The notes: generated from the letters alone by a model not told the origin. A stretch of DNA of 64,000 bases from Gammaproteobacteria bacterium (GCA_002689445.1 NZGC01000018.1:1-64000); one strand, 5' to 3'; shown: positions 53,731 through 62,472, numbered from the stretch's first letter. Translations and numbers: made by a program.

Positions 53731-54487
53731 GCGGATCTCCAAGTGTGTCGTTTTTAATCGGGCTACTAATGCTGCGTTGAATCAAAGATTCGGTCTGTCG
53801 GCAAAGGTTGGAAACATCCTCTTCACTCAGCCCTTGGGTGTCAATGGGCGGATGGATTTCGAGGGTGGTCGACCCTGGCCGCCAGTTGAGCGTCCCGGTG
53901 GGTAGCATTTGATCGGTGCCGTGTAGGGTGAGTGGTAAAACAGGCAACCCAAGGTCAATAGCCAATTTGAAAGCACCTTTTTTAAAAGGGCGTACCTCGC
54001 CCGGTGGCGCGCGAGTGCCCTCGGGGAAAAAAACCACACACATGCCATTAACCAAACGTTTGCTGGCGCGCTCAATAGAGGCTATCGCTTGCGCAGTGTT
54101 GCTTCTGTCAATAATGATGTGCCCCATGGCAGCACAAGCAGCACCCAGGATGGGTACCCGTCGAAGTTCTTGTTTCATCACCCACTTCAGCTCGACAGGC
54201 AGATATCCGTAGATCAATAGGATGTCGAGTTGGCTCCAATGATTGGCAACCACGACATAGGATCTATCGGATTGCAGGTGCTCAAGGCCTTCGATATCCA
54301 CGCCCATGCCGAGGACTCGGCTATTGGCCTTGGCCCATAGCACCGCGAGGGTTTTTGACCCCCAGTCACCCATACCCAGGAGGGAAACAAAGGTCAGTGG
54401 GATTCCAATCAGGGTCGTTGAAGCGATAAGAAACGGCACGGCAATGAGCCACTTATAGCTGAACAGGCACAGAGCGAGTAGATTCAT
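53708..54487 (-). CDS. 1-acylglycerol-3-phosphate acyltransferase-like protein
   Basis: 259 residues, PlsC family. Catalytic NHWSQLD (the NHx4D box), substrate-binding FPEGTRAPPGE, and the VLPLTLHGTDQML segment. An N-terminal membrane anchor precedes the catalytic domain. It adds the second acyl chain of phosphatidic acid or acts on a related lipid; that it is the housekeeping plsC is not certain. Its start overlaps the TauD-like gene by four bases. Confidence 0.9.
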   Translation of the reverse strand: MNLLALCLFSYKWLIAVPFLIASTTLIGIPLTFVSLLGMGDWGSKTLAVLWAKANSRVLGMGVDIEGLEHLQSDRSYVVVANHWSQLDILLIYGYLPVELKWVMKQELRRVPILGAACAAMGHIIIDRSNTAQAIASIERASKRLVNGMCVVFFPEGTRAPPGEVRPFKKGAFKLAIDLGLPVLPLTLHGTDQMLPTGTLNWRPGSTTLEIHPPIDTQGLSEEDVSNLCRQTESLIQRSISSPIKNDTLGDPHAEQWRT

Positions 54488-55341
54488 GAGATGCTACTAG
54501 GAGAAGTCTTTTGGGGCACAGGACCTTGCACGGTGGTACGCAACATGGATCGACGGTGTCCATGATAATCGGAGGTTGCACAGTGCTGGGTACATCGATT
54601 GTCCCACATCACCAAGGTTCCGGGCTGCCATTGTACCCGAGTCATAAACGTGGGCTGAACTGCCCATTCGTTCAGATACTTGAGCAATGGCTCGCTCTCC
54701 GCTTGTGTCATGCCCTCAAAGCGAAGCGTATAGGTGGGATTGATCCATAGGCTCGCTCGCTGGGTGATTTCATGGGCTCGAATAACCGGATGGATTTGCT
54801 CTGGCGGTTCGGCGTTGTCCTTGCCAATGCGCATGTTTTCAAGGTCATTTTGCAGGGTGCTCTTCGGACCGTAAGAGCGCGTAGCGCTATGCACCGCCGA
54901 CAGAGGCCGCAAAAAAGATTGTAGCCCTTGAGACAGTTGTTCGTAAGCTAGATAAAGATTCGCAAACAAGGTGTCGCCCCCTTGGGGAGGCGTCTCTTGG
55001 GCGTATAGTAGCGTCCTGCTTGGGGGTTCCGACTGGAAGGTAAAGTCAGTGTGCCAGCCTGAACCGAAACTTTTGGGCGATTTCTCATCGGCCTCTTTGA
55101 TGATTGGAACCACGTCAGGAAAGTCAGGGAGCCCGGTAAGATAAGGCGTGATCCCAGGACCGCCAAACCGCTGGGTCAAGGTCATGAGGCTAGCGGGATC
55201 GAGAGACTGGCGACGAAAAATCAAGACCAAGTGGTCATGAAACGCTTGATCGACCGCCAACAGTTCCGCCTCGGTGAGCGAGGTGAGGTCGATATCAGTG
55301 ATTTCGGCACCCAAAGCGCCAGTCATCGGAATGACTTCCAT
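54484..55341 (-). CDS. TauD/TfdA family Fe(II)/2-oxoglutarate dioxygenase
   Basis: 285 residues. Iron ligands His97 and Asp99 in GSGWHTDFTF and His253 in TQHCATSDYHG, with Arg residues of HRRSMLR binding 2-oxoglutarate. It hydroxylates an unknown substrate; taurine or a herbicide-like ether are only family precedents, and no tauABC genes are present. The ATG at 55341 has AAGGA nine bases upstream; an earlier start at 55374 is less likely. Divergent from the MarR-GNAT gene with 273 bases that hold two palindromes. Confidence 0.9.
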   Translation of the reverse strand: MEVIPMTGALGAEITDIDLTSLTEAELLAVDQAFHDHLVLIFRRQSLDPASLMTLTQRFGGPGITPYLTGLPDFPDVVPIIKEADEKSPKSFGSGWHTDFTFQSEPPSRTLLYAQETPPQGGDTLFANLYLAYEQLSQGLQSFLRPLSAVHSATRSYGPKSTLQNDLENMRIGKDNAEPPEQIHPVIRAHEITQRASLWINPTYTLRFEGMTQAESEPLLKYLNEWAVQPTFMTRVQWQPGTLVMWDNRCTQHCATSDYHGHRRSMLRTTVQGPVPQKTSPSSIS

Positions 55342-55455
55342 GAGGTGATTCCTTCTTCTGCAGTTCCAGAGCATGTATCGGCTGTCTGTTGTTGGAGGGT
55401 GACCCTGCCCGTCAATATTCGCAGACAGGAAATCGCCCAGGTTGTTAATGTAAGA

Positions 55456-55469
55456 CGATCGGCCGATCG
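55456..55469. promoter_or_regulatory. Perfect 14-bp GC-rich palindrome in a divergent promoter region
   Basis: CGATCGGCCGATCG reads the same on both strands. It lies about 115 bases upstream of the TauD-like gene. It may be a second regulator site; its regulator is unknown. Confidence 0.5.
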
Positions 55470-55570
55470 AGTCTAGAAATTCTCGTTGATTGATCTTTTG
55501 AGCGATTCAGATTGGTTTTGAGCCATGCTAGAGGGGCATGTTAATCGAAGACAACGACTTGCCCTGCTAC

Positions 55571-55604
55571 ATTAATTAAGTAATATATTACGTAATTAAT
55601 TACG
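55571..55604. promoter_or_regulatory. 30-bp AT-rich palindrome upstream of the MarR-GNAT gene
   Basis: Positions 55571-55600 form a palindrome broken by one base pair (55579/55592), with the perfect core GTAATATATTAC at 55580-55591. A second perfect palindrome, CGTAATTAATTACG at 55591-55604, overlaps its right end. The site ends 10-14 bases before the MarR-GNAT start codon, well placed for autorepression. A TTGCCC at 55559 and TAATAT at 55581 could be the promoter it covers. Confidence 0.65.
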
Positions 55605-55614
55605 GATATGTGCA

Positions 55615-56547
55615 ATGCAGCAGAGTGGCCTCCATAAAGCTTTGAATGATCGATTGAAGCGCTCGTACCAGCAGTACCGTGAACAGATGGATGACCGCTA
55701 TCCTAGGGTGATGAAGACCCTGCCCAACCTAGACGCAAACTGGGTACGACTGGGCATGTTGCTTTTGCAACGTGGACCCACGACGATTATGGTGCTCAGT
55801 GAACGATTGGCCATTTCCCATCCAGCAGTCCTGCAGATTGCCAAACGCTTGAAGGCTGAAGACCGCGTTGCCGATTTTCGCGACCGACGAGATAAGCGCA
55901 AACGTATGTTAGCGCTCACTTCCAAGGGAAGATACGATTTTACGGGATTTATTGCGCACCAGCAGTTGCAGGATGCCTGGCTTGATAAACTGCTAGCGCC
56001 AACGGGATTATCGAACGTCCTCAAGGCTTGGGATAATCAGTTGGTCGATACAGGGAGTTCTGGCAACCTTTTTGGCCGGCTATTCGGGATCGAAATTGTG
56101 CCTTTTCAGTCGGATTATCGTAGCGATTTCGAACGCCTCAATCGGCATTGGATCGAGCACTATTTTGAGGTTGAGCTGAAAGATCAAGCGCAATTTGACG
56201 ACCCTCAATCGACCATTCTGGCTGCGGGCGGCGAAATTCTATTTGCGATCACTCAAACCGGCATTGTGGTGGGCACTTGCGCCTTGATCGTGCACGATCA
56301 GACGCAAGTTGAGTTGGCCAAGATGGCAGTGCAGGAGCACTTCCAAGGTATGGGGGTTGGTCGGTTGCTGGTAGACGCCATTATCGCCAGGGCGAGAGTC
56401 CTCGGCTTTGAAGAAATAATCTTAGAATCCAATACGGTGTTAGCGCCAGCGATTGCTTTGTATCGGGCGGTGGGATTTGAGCCGAGACCCACGCAAACAA
56501 CCTCAGACTATGCTCGTTGTAATGTTGCGATGCAGATGTCGTTATAA
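55615..56547 (+). CDS. MarR-type regulator fused to a GNAT acetyltransferase
   Basis: 310 residues. Residues about 35-110 are a MarR winged helix (MLLLQRGPTTIMVLSERLAI, HPAVLQIAKRLKAE, wing DRRDKRKRMLALTSKGR); residues about 155-305 are a GNAT domain with the acetyl-CoA loop VQEHFQGMGVGRLLVDAII and LYRAVGFEPR. Fusions of this kind occur in several bacteria, but their acetyl acceptor is mostly unknown. Divergent from the TauD-PlsC-HpcH genes and behind a long palindrome, so autoregulation and control of that operon are likely. Confidence 0.9.
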   Translation: MQQSGLHKALNDRLKRSYQQYREQMDDRYPRVMKTLPNLDANWVRLGMLLLQRGPTTIMVLSERLAISHPAVLQIAKRLKAEDRVADFRDRRDKRKRMLALTSKGRYDFTGFIAHQQLQDAWLDKLLAPTGLSNVLKAWDNQLVDTGSSGNLFGRLFGIEIVPFQSDYRSDFERLNRHWIEHYFEVELKDQAQFDDPQSTILAAGGEILFAITQTGIVVGTCALIVHDQTQVELAKMAVQEHFQGMGVGRLLVDAIIARARVLGFEEIILESNTVLAPAIALYRAVGFEPRPTQTTSDYARCNVAMQMSL

Positions 56548-57056
56548 GGTCTGGCGCAGGAGAGACCCAAACCAGCCACTGAGAAAAAACCACATGCGTG
56601 AGGTCATCAAACAGCCACGTTCAAAGAGTAGCGACTAGAGCAAAGTCGCCAAGAAAGAACGTCCAACAAGGAATGACCAAAAAAAGAAGCAACTCTCAGT
56701 AAGCGATTAACAATCAAGATAGCAGTAGCCGCTTAGTAGCCGCTTAATAGAAAGAAAGCTGGTAACAGGCCAGAAAAAGCTGGAAAAGGCCCCAAAAAAG
56801 CAGCAAGCGTCAGAAAATGCCAGAAACCGAGATGAAGCTTGGAAGGACGATAAAGTTTGAGGTCAATTAGGACAGTGCCATTTTGCTCGCCTCAAACCGG
56901 TTTTGGATAAATCGTAGCGACGAGTAGGCAAATCGTTCAGATCAGCAAATGATGAGACGAAACAATTTGACGCTTGCCCTGTCGGATGAGCACCATTTTG
57001 TTTCGTCTTGTGCTGGCTTTGAGTAGTATTGGAACTCCATTTATAGGATCGAGCCC
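56548..57056. other. 509-bp spacer before the HIT gene, with repeats
   Basis: No gene recognised. The left part is adenine-rich with an 11-bp tandem duplication (GTAGCCGCTTA at 56725-56735 and 56736-56746). The right part has an 11-bp inverted repeat at 56955-57008 and should hold the HIT promoter, which was not resolved. Confidence 0.6.
56955..57008. repeat. 11-bp inverted repeat with 32-bp spacer upstream of the HIT gene
   Basis: AGACGAAACAA at 56955-56965 is matched exactly by TTGTTTCGTCT at 56998-57008, ending 48 bases before the HIT start codon. It could form a leader hairpin or a two-site operator. Confidence 0.6.
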
Positions 57057-57416
57057 ATGGCAGAAGAGAATGATTTATCGATATTCGAACGCATTATTGC
57101 GGGCGATATTCCCTCTGAAAAAATCCACGAAGATGAGCTTGCCATCGTCATTCAAGACATCAATCCTCAGGCACCCACCCATGTTCTATTGATACCCAAA
57201 TTAAAAATCCCTCGGTTGGTCGATGCGGATGTGTCACACCAAGCCTTGCTCGGTCATTTGTTATTGCTTGCTGGTAAGGTCGCTCGACAATTGGGCTGTG
57301 CTGATGCCTTCCGGTTGGTGATCAATAACGGTGCCGATGCAGGGCAGACAGTGTTTCACTTGCATCTGCACATTCTTGCTGGAGGTCGATTCTCAGAAGG
57401 GGGGTTGGTCAACTAG
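57057..57416 (+). CDS. HIT (HINT-like) nucleotide-binding protein
   Basis: 119 residues, histidine-triad protein with the motif FHLHLHILAGG (His101, 103, 105). Begins FERIIAGDIPSEKIHEDE as in HinT-type purine nucleoside phosphoramidases. The cellular role of bacterial HinT is not settled. Convergent with the carbonic anhydrase gene; 122 bases between hold nothing notable. Confidence 0.94.
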   Translation: MAEENDLSIFERIIAGDIPSEKIHEDELAIVIQDINPQAPTHVLLIPKLKIPRLVDADVSHQALLGHLLLLAGKVARQLGCADAFRLVINNGADAGQTVFHLHLHILAGGRFSEGGLVN

Positions 57417-57538
57417 GGGCTCCATTGCGGATAATCTAGTGGTCTGAGGCATGGGCCTGCACGCTGGTTTGTTCTTGACGAAAGATCCTGAAGCGCTGAT
57501 TAAAAGTATTGCGCTGTCGACTTTCGCAAGCCCAGTCC

Positions 57539-58141
57539 TCAAGGGTCGGATAAAAAGCGCACTCCACCATCATCGAGATCATAGTAGGCTCCACAAATCG
57601 TCAACAGACCTTGGGTGGTGCGTTGCTGCAAGCTGACTGAAGCTTGCTCAATGTTTTTAACCGACGCGAGCACGTTCGCGCTCATACATTGGTTTGAAAG
57701 CGAGGACGGCGTGGCGGCTTTTGCATCAACCAAGTGATGTATGTTGGGACCAATTCGGTCCACGATGGATCTAAGATTGTCTGATATGCCAGCTGTACCA
57801 TCTTGGAGCGCCTGAACACTGGCATTGATTGCCCCACAGCGAGTGTGCCCCAGCACGATGATGAGCGAAACGTCGAACTGAGTCACAGCGAACTCGATGC
57901 TCCCGATCTGAGAGGGCGCCGCAATGTTACCGGCAACGCGGACAATGAATAAATCGCCTGGACCCTGATCAAAAATCATTTCAATAGGGACCCGAGAGTC
58001 GCTGCATCCCAACACAATGGCTTTAGGCTTTTGAACCCTGACGGCTTCCGGACCTTGCCAGCGTTTTGGCGAAGTCGTTCCCTGCTGAAAACGGGTGTTG
58101 CCCGCAGTCAATTCGTCTAGGATTTGCTCAGCTGAGGCCAT
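57539..58141 (-). CDS. Beta-class carbonic anhydrase
   Basis: 200 residues, zinc enzyme for CO2 hydration. Zinc ligands Cys46, His99 and Cys102 (VLGCSDSRVP, LGHTRCGA) with the Asp48-Arg50 dyad. It would supply bicarbonate, the substrate of biotin carboxylases such as the fused enzyme in this window; that link is inference. The 265-base gap to the next gene (58142-58406) holds no recognised feature. Confidence 0.95.
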   Translation of the reverse strand: MASAEQILDELTAGNTRFQQGTTSPKRWQGPEAVRVQKPKAIVLGCSDSRVPIEMIFDQGPGDLFIVRVAGNIAAPSQIGSIEFAVTQFDVSLIIVLGHTRCGAINASVQALQDGTAGISDNLRSIVDRIGPNIHHLVDAKAATPSSLSNQCMSANVLASVKNIEQASVSLQQRTTQGLLTICGAYYDLDDGGVRFLSDP

Positions 58142-58406
58142 GGAAGCACCTTTTATGTTGCTCCGTATTCAGGATTTGAGTCCGGAGTTAACGCAATTAT
58201 CCAATAACCGCGTCGCTACATCTACGCTTATTTGCCTTGGTGGCTCATGTGGCGAGCGTTACACTGGACTGGAGCAAAGGTGCTCAGTGTTCTACGACTC
58301 TGCTTGAAAGCAAGCCAAAAAATTAACAGGCGATCTCCAGCAGATAAGAGTATCAGTCATGCTGGGTATCATGGAAAAACTCGATGACAACGGATAAACG
58401 TGGGTA

Positions 58407-60017
58407 ATGATGGATAACGATGAGTTCGATTATATTGTCGTTGGCGCGGGGTCAGCAGGTTGTGTGATGGCCACGCGATTGGCCGAGCGCTATCGCGTGT
58501 TACTGATTGAGGCAGGTCGTGCCGATGCGGCCTGGGACTTCAGACTGCATATGCCAGCTGCCTTGTCTCTGGTCTTAAAATCGACTCGGTATAATTGGGC
58601 ATTTAACTCTGAGCCAGAGGCGGCCTTGCGGAATCGTCAACTTTACTGCCCGCGTGGAAAAGTGCTCGGAGGCTCGTCATCGATCAACGGTATGATATTT
58701 GTTCGAGGTAACCCCGAAGACTTTAATCGTTGGGAGGCACTGGGTGCATCGGGATGGGCGTACGAGCAGGTGCTGCCCTTTTTTAAACGTAGCGAAACGA
58801 AATTGGGCGGTGATCCTGCATTTCGGGGTACCGAGGGCCCCGTGCATGTGACCAATGGTGAGATTGACTCACCCCTCAACCAAGCTTGGCTTCAGGCTGG
58901 GGATACGTTGGGGCTGGGTAATTCAGAGGATTTCAATGGCTGTCATCAGGAAGGGTTTGGCCCTTTTGATCGCACTGTCGAAGATGGCTTGCGGCAAAGT
59001 GCAGCACGGGGGTATTTGCGGCGCTATGCAGCAGAGCACGCGCCAGGCTTAAAAATTTTAACCCTAAGTGAGGTTTTAGGACTTGAGTTCAAAGGTGATC
59101 GCGCTGTTGGGGTGCGGACTTGGCAGCGGGGCCAGATGCAGGTTTATCGAGCATCTGAAGAAGTGATTGTCTCAGCCGGCGCGATTAAGTCGCCGCAGTT
59201 ATTGATGCTATCAGGCATCGGAGCAGAGAGTAGTCTGAAGGCATTCGATATTCCTTGCATAAGTCCCATTGAGGCTGTTGGTAGCAATTTGCAAGATCAT
59301 TTAGAAGTGTATATTCAAAGTGCCTGTCTAGAGCCGGTATCGATCTATCCCTCGACGCATGGCTTAAAGCAATTGGCCGTTGGGATGCAATGGTATTTGG
59401 CAAAGCAAGGAGCGGGGGCGACCAATCACTTTCACACCGGCGCTTTTCTTCGAAGTGGTTTGGATCTGGGATACCCAGATTTACAATTTCATTTTCTACC
59501 GGTTGCCATGGATTATGACGGTAAGGCTGCGCACCGAGGCCATGGTTTTCAAATGCACGTCGGTCCTATGAAGCCAACGAGTCGCGGTCAGGTAGCATTG
59601 AAGTCAAAAGATCCTCGGGCAGCGCCTCAAATCACTTTTAACTACAACAGTACGCGACAAGATCAGCAAGTGATGGCGCGAGGCATTGAAATAGCTCGGG
59701 CCATCGCAGCGAGCTCGAGTTTTAAGGGCCTGACCGGGAGAGAGCTACGTCCAGGTCAAGTCGATGTGATGTCCTTTGTGCAAGACCATGGGGAAAGCGC
59801 TTATCCCCCCTGCGGCACCTGCCGCATGGGGGATGATGATGGCTCGGTAACCGATTCGCAAGGTGTTGTCCGCGGCGTGCGAGGGTTAAGAGTGGTGGAT
59901 GCCAGTCTTATGCCGGAGATTACCAATGGCAATTTGAACGCGGTCGTGTTGATGATGGCCGAAAAAATTTCGAGCAACATCCTGCAAGCCCGGCCTGATA
60001 GAGACCACGCAGTCTAA
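58407..60017 (+). CDS. GMC-family flavin oxidoreductase lacking the usual catalytic His
   Basis: 536 residues, choline-dehydrogenase-like GMC protein. FAD motif VVGAGSAGCVMATRLAE near residue 11, PRGKVLGGSSSINGM with FVRGNPEDFNRWE, and the GNLNAVVL segment with the catalytic Asn near 511. In the segment that normally reads HP-x-GTC the protein has PPCGTC, so the conserved catalytic His (His466 of choline oxidase) is Pro467. An alcohol oxidase with altered chemistry, or a non-oxidase role, is possible. First gene of a three-gene unit, 17 bases before the amidohydrolase gene. Confidence 0.92.
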   Translation: MMDNDEFDYIVVGAGSAGCVMATRLAERYRVLLIEAGRADAAWDFRLHMPAALSLVLKSTRYNWAFNSEPEAALRNRQLYCPRGKVLGGSSSINGMIFVRGNPEDFNRWEALGASGWAYEQVLPFFKRSETKLGGDPAFRGTEGPVHVTNGEIDSPLNQAWLQAGDTLGLGNSEDFNGCHQEGFGPFDRTVEDGLRQSAARGYLRRYAAEHAPGLKILTLSEVLGLEFKGDRAVGVRTWQRGQMQVYRASEEVIVSAGAIKSPQLLMLSGIGAESSLKAFDIPCISPIEAVGSNLQDHLEVYIQSACLEPVSIYPSTHGLKQLAVGMQWYLAKQGAGATNHFHTGAFLRSGLDLGYPDLQFHFLPVAMDYDGKAAHRGHGFQMHVGPMKPTSRGQVALKSKDPRAAPQITFNYNSTRQDQQVMARGIEIARAIAASSSFKGLTGRELRPGQVDVMSFVQDHGESAYPPCGTCRMGDDDGSVTDSQGVVRGVRGLRVVDASLMPEITNGNLNAVVLMMAEKISSNILQARPDRDHAV

Positions 60018-60034
60018 ACGGAGGATATTCGGCG

Positions 60035-61048
60035 ATGAGTTATCAAAATCAAAATTGGTTGGATTTGTGGCATGAGCCCGTCGTTGAGCCTGATCTTGAA
60101 ATTTGTGATCCGCATCATCACCTCTGGGATCACTTGACCCATCGATATTTGCTCGACGAGTTTAAGGCTGATCTGGATAGCGGGCACTTGATCAAAAGTA
60201 CGGTCTTTGTCGAATGCGCCAGCATGTACCGTAAAGACGGCAGCAACGCAATGTCGCCGGTGGGAGAGACTGAATTCGTCAATGGTATCGCCGCGATGTC
60301 GGCCAGTGGGCGATATGGTGATGCGCGTGTTGCCGCCGGAATTGTTGGTTTTGCGGATCTTTCCTTAGGGGCTGCCGTGGGCGAAGTGCTGGATGCGCAT
60401 CAGCGGGCAAGTCAACGATTCAAAGGCATTCGGCACGCGACCGGCTGGCATCCAAGTCCCGCGATTCGAAATTCACACAGCAATCCCTCTGAGCGATTGA
60501 CGGAGTCAGTTGAATTTCGGCGTGGTTTTGCTGAACTCGCCCCCCGTGGATTGAGCTTCGATGCCTGGATGTATCACGCCCAGCTGCCGGAGTTGACGAC
60601 GCTGGCTGATGCATTTCCTGACACTCAGATCATCTTAGATCATTTTGGCGGACCACTGGGAATTGGCCCTTACGCAGGAAAATCGCGCGAAGTTTTTGAT
60701 CAATGGAAGCGTGACATTGCACCGCTGGCTGATCGTGAAAACGTTGTGATGAAACTCGGCGGTTTGGTCATGCCCGTTAACGGGTTTGGGCTGCATAAGA
60801 GACGAAAGCCTCCGACTTCCGATGAATTAAAAGCCCTAACAGGGGATTACTATCGGTTTGCCATCGAACTTTTTGGTGTTGATCGTTGTATGTTCGAAAG
60901 TAATTTTCCCGTCGATCGGCAAAGTTGTTCGTATCGGATCCTGTGGAATACCTTTAAGAAATTGGTTGCCGACGCTTCAGAGACTGAGAAAAAAGCCCTG
61001 TTTCATGACACGGCAACCCGGGTCTATCGCCTGAATGAAGCGGATTAG
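60035..61048 (+). CDS. Amidohydrolase-2 family metal-dependent hydrolase
   Basis: 337 residues, TIM-barrel hydrolase of the amidohydrolase-2 family. Metal-binding CDPHHHLWD near residues 23-31, ILDHFGG with a further His, and the C-terminal MFESNFPVD with the catalytic Asp. Relatives include lactonases and decarboxylases acting on cyclic or aromatic acids. It follows the GMC gene and overlaps the next gene by 14 bases, so the three probably act on one substrate. Confidence 0.9.
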   Translation: MSYQNQNWLDLWHEPVVEPDLEICDPHHHLWDHLTHRYLLDEFKADLDSGHLIKSTVFVECASMYRKDGSNAMSPVGETEFVNGIAAMSASGRYGDARVAAGIVGFADLSLGAAVGEVLDAHQRASQRFKGIRHATGWHPSPAIRNSHSNPSERLTESVEFRRGFAELAPRGLSFDAWMYHAQLPELTTLADAFPDTQIILDHFGGPLGIGPYAGKSREVFDQWKRDIAPLADRENVVMKLGGLVMPVNGFGLHKRRKPPTSDELKALTGDYYRFAIELFGVDRCMFESNFPVDRQSCSYRILWNTFKKLVADASETEKKALFHDTATRVYRLNEAD

Positions 61049-61511
61049 GCTTGTGGTCGAGAAGACAAAGGCGAGCAATGGCGTTCCTCCGGGGTGGTTG
61101 GTAAAACTGTTCACTCGAATCAACGTGATGGTTTATCGTGGGTCTCGCGGCCGGTTGATGAACACGCTAGCGGGTCGACCGATTTGTTTGGTAGAGATGA
61201 TTGGCCGGCGATCCCAAAAAACCATCACCATTCCCTTGATGTATGTGCCCGATAGCGAGCGAGTTTACTTGGTGGCTTCTCAAGGTGGAGCGCCTCGTCA
61301 TCCTGCCTGGTATTACAATTTAATCGACAATCCTAACGTTGTAATCCTAGCGGCCGGGACGCGTCGGGCAATGCGAGCCGAAGTCATCGAAGGAAGTGCT
61401 CGATCCAAGGTTTGGCGACGGTGCGTTGAATGTTACCCAGAATACGAGGTTTATCGTACTCGCACCGATAGGGAAATTCCGGTGTTTGTGTGTCGTCCAT
61501 TGATGTCTTAA
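61035..61511 (+). CDS. Deazaflavin-dependent nitroreductase (Ddn) family protein
   Basis: 158 residues, split-beta-barrel protein of the F420H2-dependent reductase (Ddn, FDOR) family: RGRLMNTLAGRPICLVEMIG, SQKTITIPLMYV, VYLVASQGGAPRHPAWYYNL, DNPNVVI. The GGAPRHPAWYYNL segment is the cofactor-binding signature. Known members use F420, some FMN or other cofactors; F420 synthesis genes are not in this window. Such proteins are abundant in actinobacteria and scattered in marine proteobacteria. It overlaps the amidohydrolase gene. Confidence 0.88.
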   Translation: MKRIRLVVEKTKASNGVPPGWLVKLFTRINVMVYRGSRGRLMNTLAGRPICLVEMIGRRSQKTITIPLMYVPDSERVYLVASQGGAPRHPAWYYNLIDNPNVVILAAGTRRAMRAEVIEGSARSKVWRRCVECYPEYEVYRTRTDREIPVFVCRPLMS

Positions 61512-61527
61512 GCCCTCCTAAAGCCCG

Positions 61528-62472
61528 CTAATCGATGAGGCGAGTAGGCAGGTTCAGGTCGCCAAGCAGCATTGGGCGATAACGATTGAGCAGCGCCAAG
61601 CTGATGGCAATGGTTTCGTCGTCGAGGAAGCCTGAATATTGGTCGGGTCTAAAGCGCATTTGGAAAGCTCGCACCGCGCGTTGCGAAGCTGCGTCCTCAG
61701 TACCGCTGGTTTCTATGGGATAACCAACGAAGGCAAGGGCCTGTTGGGCGGTAGTCGTATCGATCGGATGCTGCTTTAAGTGGTTAAGATAAAACGCTTG
61801 ATCTCCGGGAAAATACCAAGCACCGATGCCCGCCGAGTGGAGTTTCTTCCAGGGGAATAGTGGACCCGGGTCGACTTTCCGGTTTGGAGCGATATCCGCA
61901 TGACCCACGATATTCAGGGGCGTGATCTCGGGGTGTCGCTCTAAAATCCCATTGATCAGTTCGATCAGCGCATCGATTTGATCATCAGGGTAGGGGAGGA
62001 AACGACACTGCTGCACGAGTGGCGGTAAGGGATCGGAGTCCCTGGTTGCTCGACGACATTGCGACCGATTCACGAGTTCGATGCCAATCGATCGGTCATT
62101 GAGCGAGGATTCATTGAACCATTGACTTTCGCCGGCATGCCAGGCGCGATGCTGCTCCTCGACCAGACGATGGACGCGAAGTGACTTAAAGGGATAGCTT
62201 AAGTCGTTTTGCTCGGGCACAAGGTAGTGCGCGCTAACGGGGTTCGGTGAAGGTTCGGTGAGTACCGTCAGGGATTCTTCGAAGCCTTCTGAGGTGAAAT
62301 GGATTACTAAGTGGTTCACTCGACTGTTTTGGTTTGCCGAGGGCGCGTCAACTAACTTTAAGGATTCACAGCTGAGCAGCATCATTAAGCCCAGAAAACA
62401 GACAAGCCGTTGCAGCACCTCTTGCATTGCAAGCCGCGCAATACCTCGGATAGAAAGGGTCCTGTGGTCCAT
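61528..62472 (-). CDS. amiD: AmiD-like lipoprotein N-acetylmuramoyl-L-alanine amidase
   Basis: 314 residues, amidase-2 (zinc) domain with C-terminal peptidoglycan-binding domain. The lipobox LLSC (Cys35) follows a hydrophobic segment, predicting an outer-membrane lipoprotein. Zinc-ligand His in HLVIHFTSEG and in NIVGHADIAPNRKVDPGPLF, with GIELVN between. It cleaves the bond between muramic acid and the stem peptide. The ATG at 62472 has GGGAG ten bases ahead; an ATG at 62427 would give a shorter signal peptide but has no ribosome site. Confidence 0.9.
   Translation of the reverse strand: MDHRTLSIRGIARLAMQEVLQRLVCFLGLMMLLSCESLKLVDAPSANQNSRVNHLVIHFTSEGFEESLTVLTEPSPNPVSAHYLVPEQNDLSYPFKSLRVHRLVEEQHRAWHAGESQWFNESSLNDRSIGIELVNRSQCRRATRDSDPLPPLVQQCRFLPYPDDQIDALIELINGILERHPEITPLNIVGHADIAPNRKVDPGPLFPWKKLHSAGIGAWYFPGDQAFYLNHLKQHPIDTTTAQQALAFVGYPIETSGTEDAASQRAVRAFQMRFRPDQYSGFLDDETIAISLALLNRYRPMLLGDLNLPTRLID

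Noticed and set aside
58095-58307. 70-codon plus-strand frame before the GMC gene
   Set aside because: Starts inside the carbonic anhydrase gene on the other strand and has no ribosome site or known domain.
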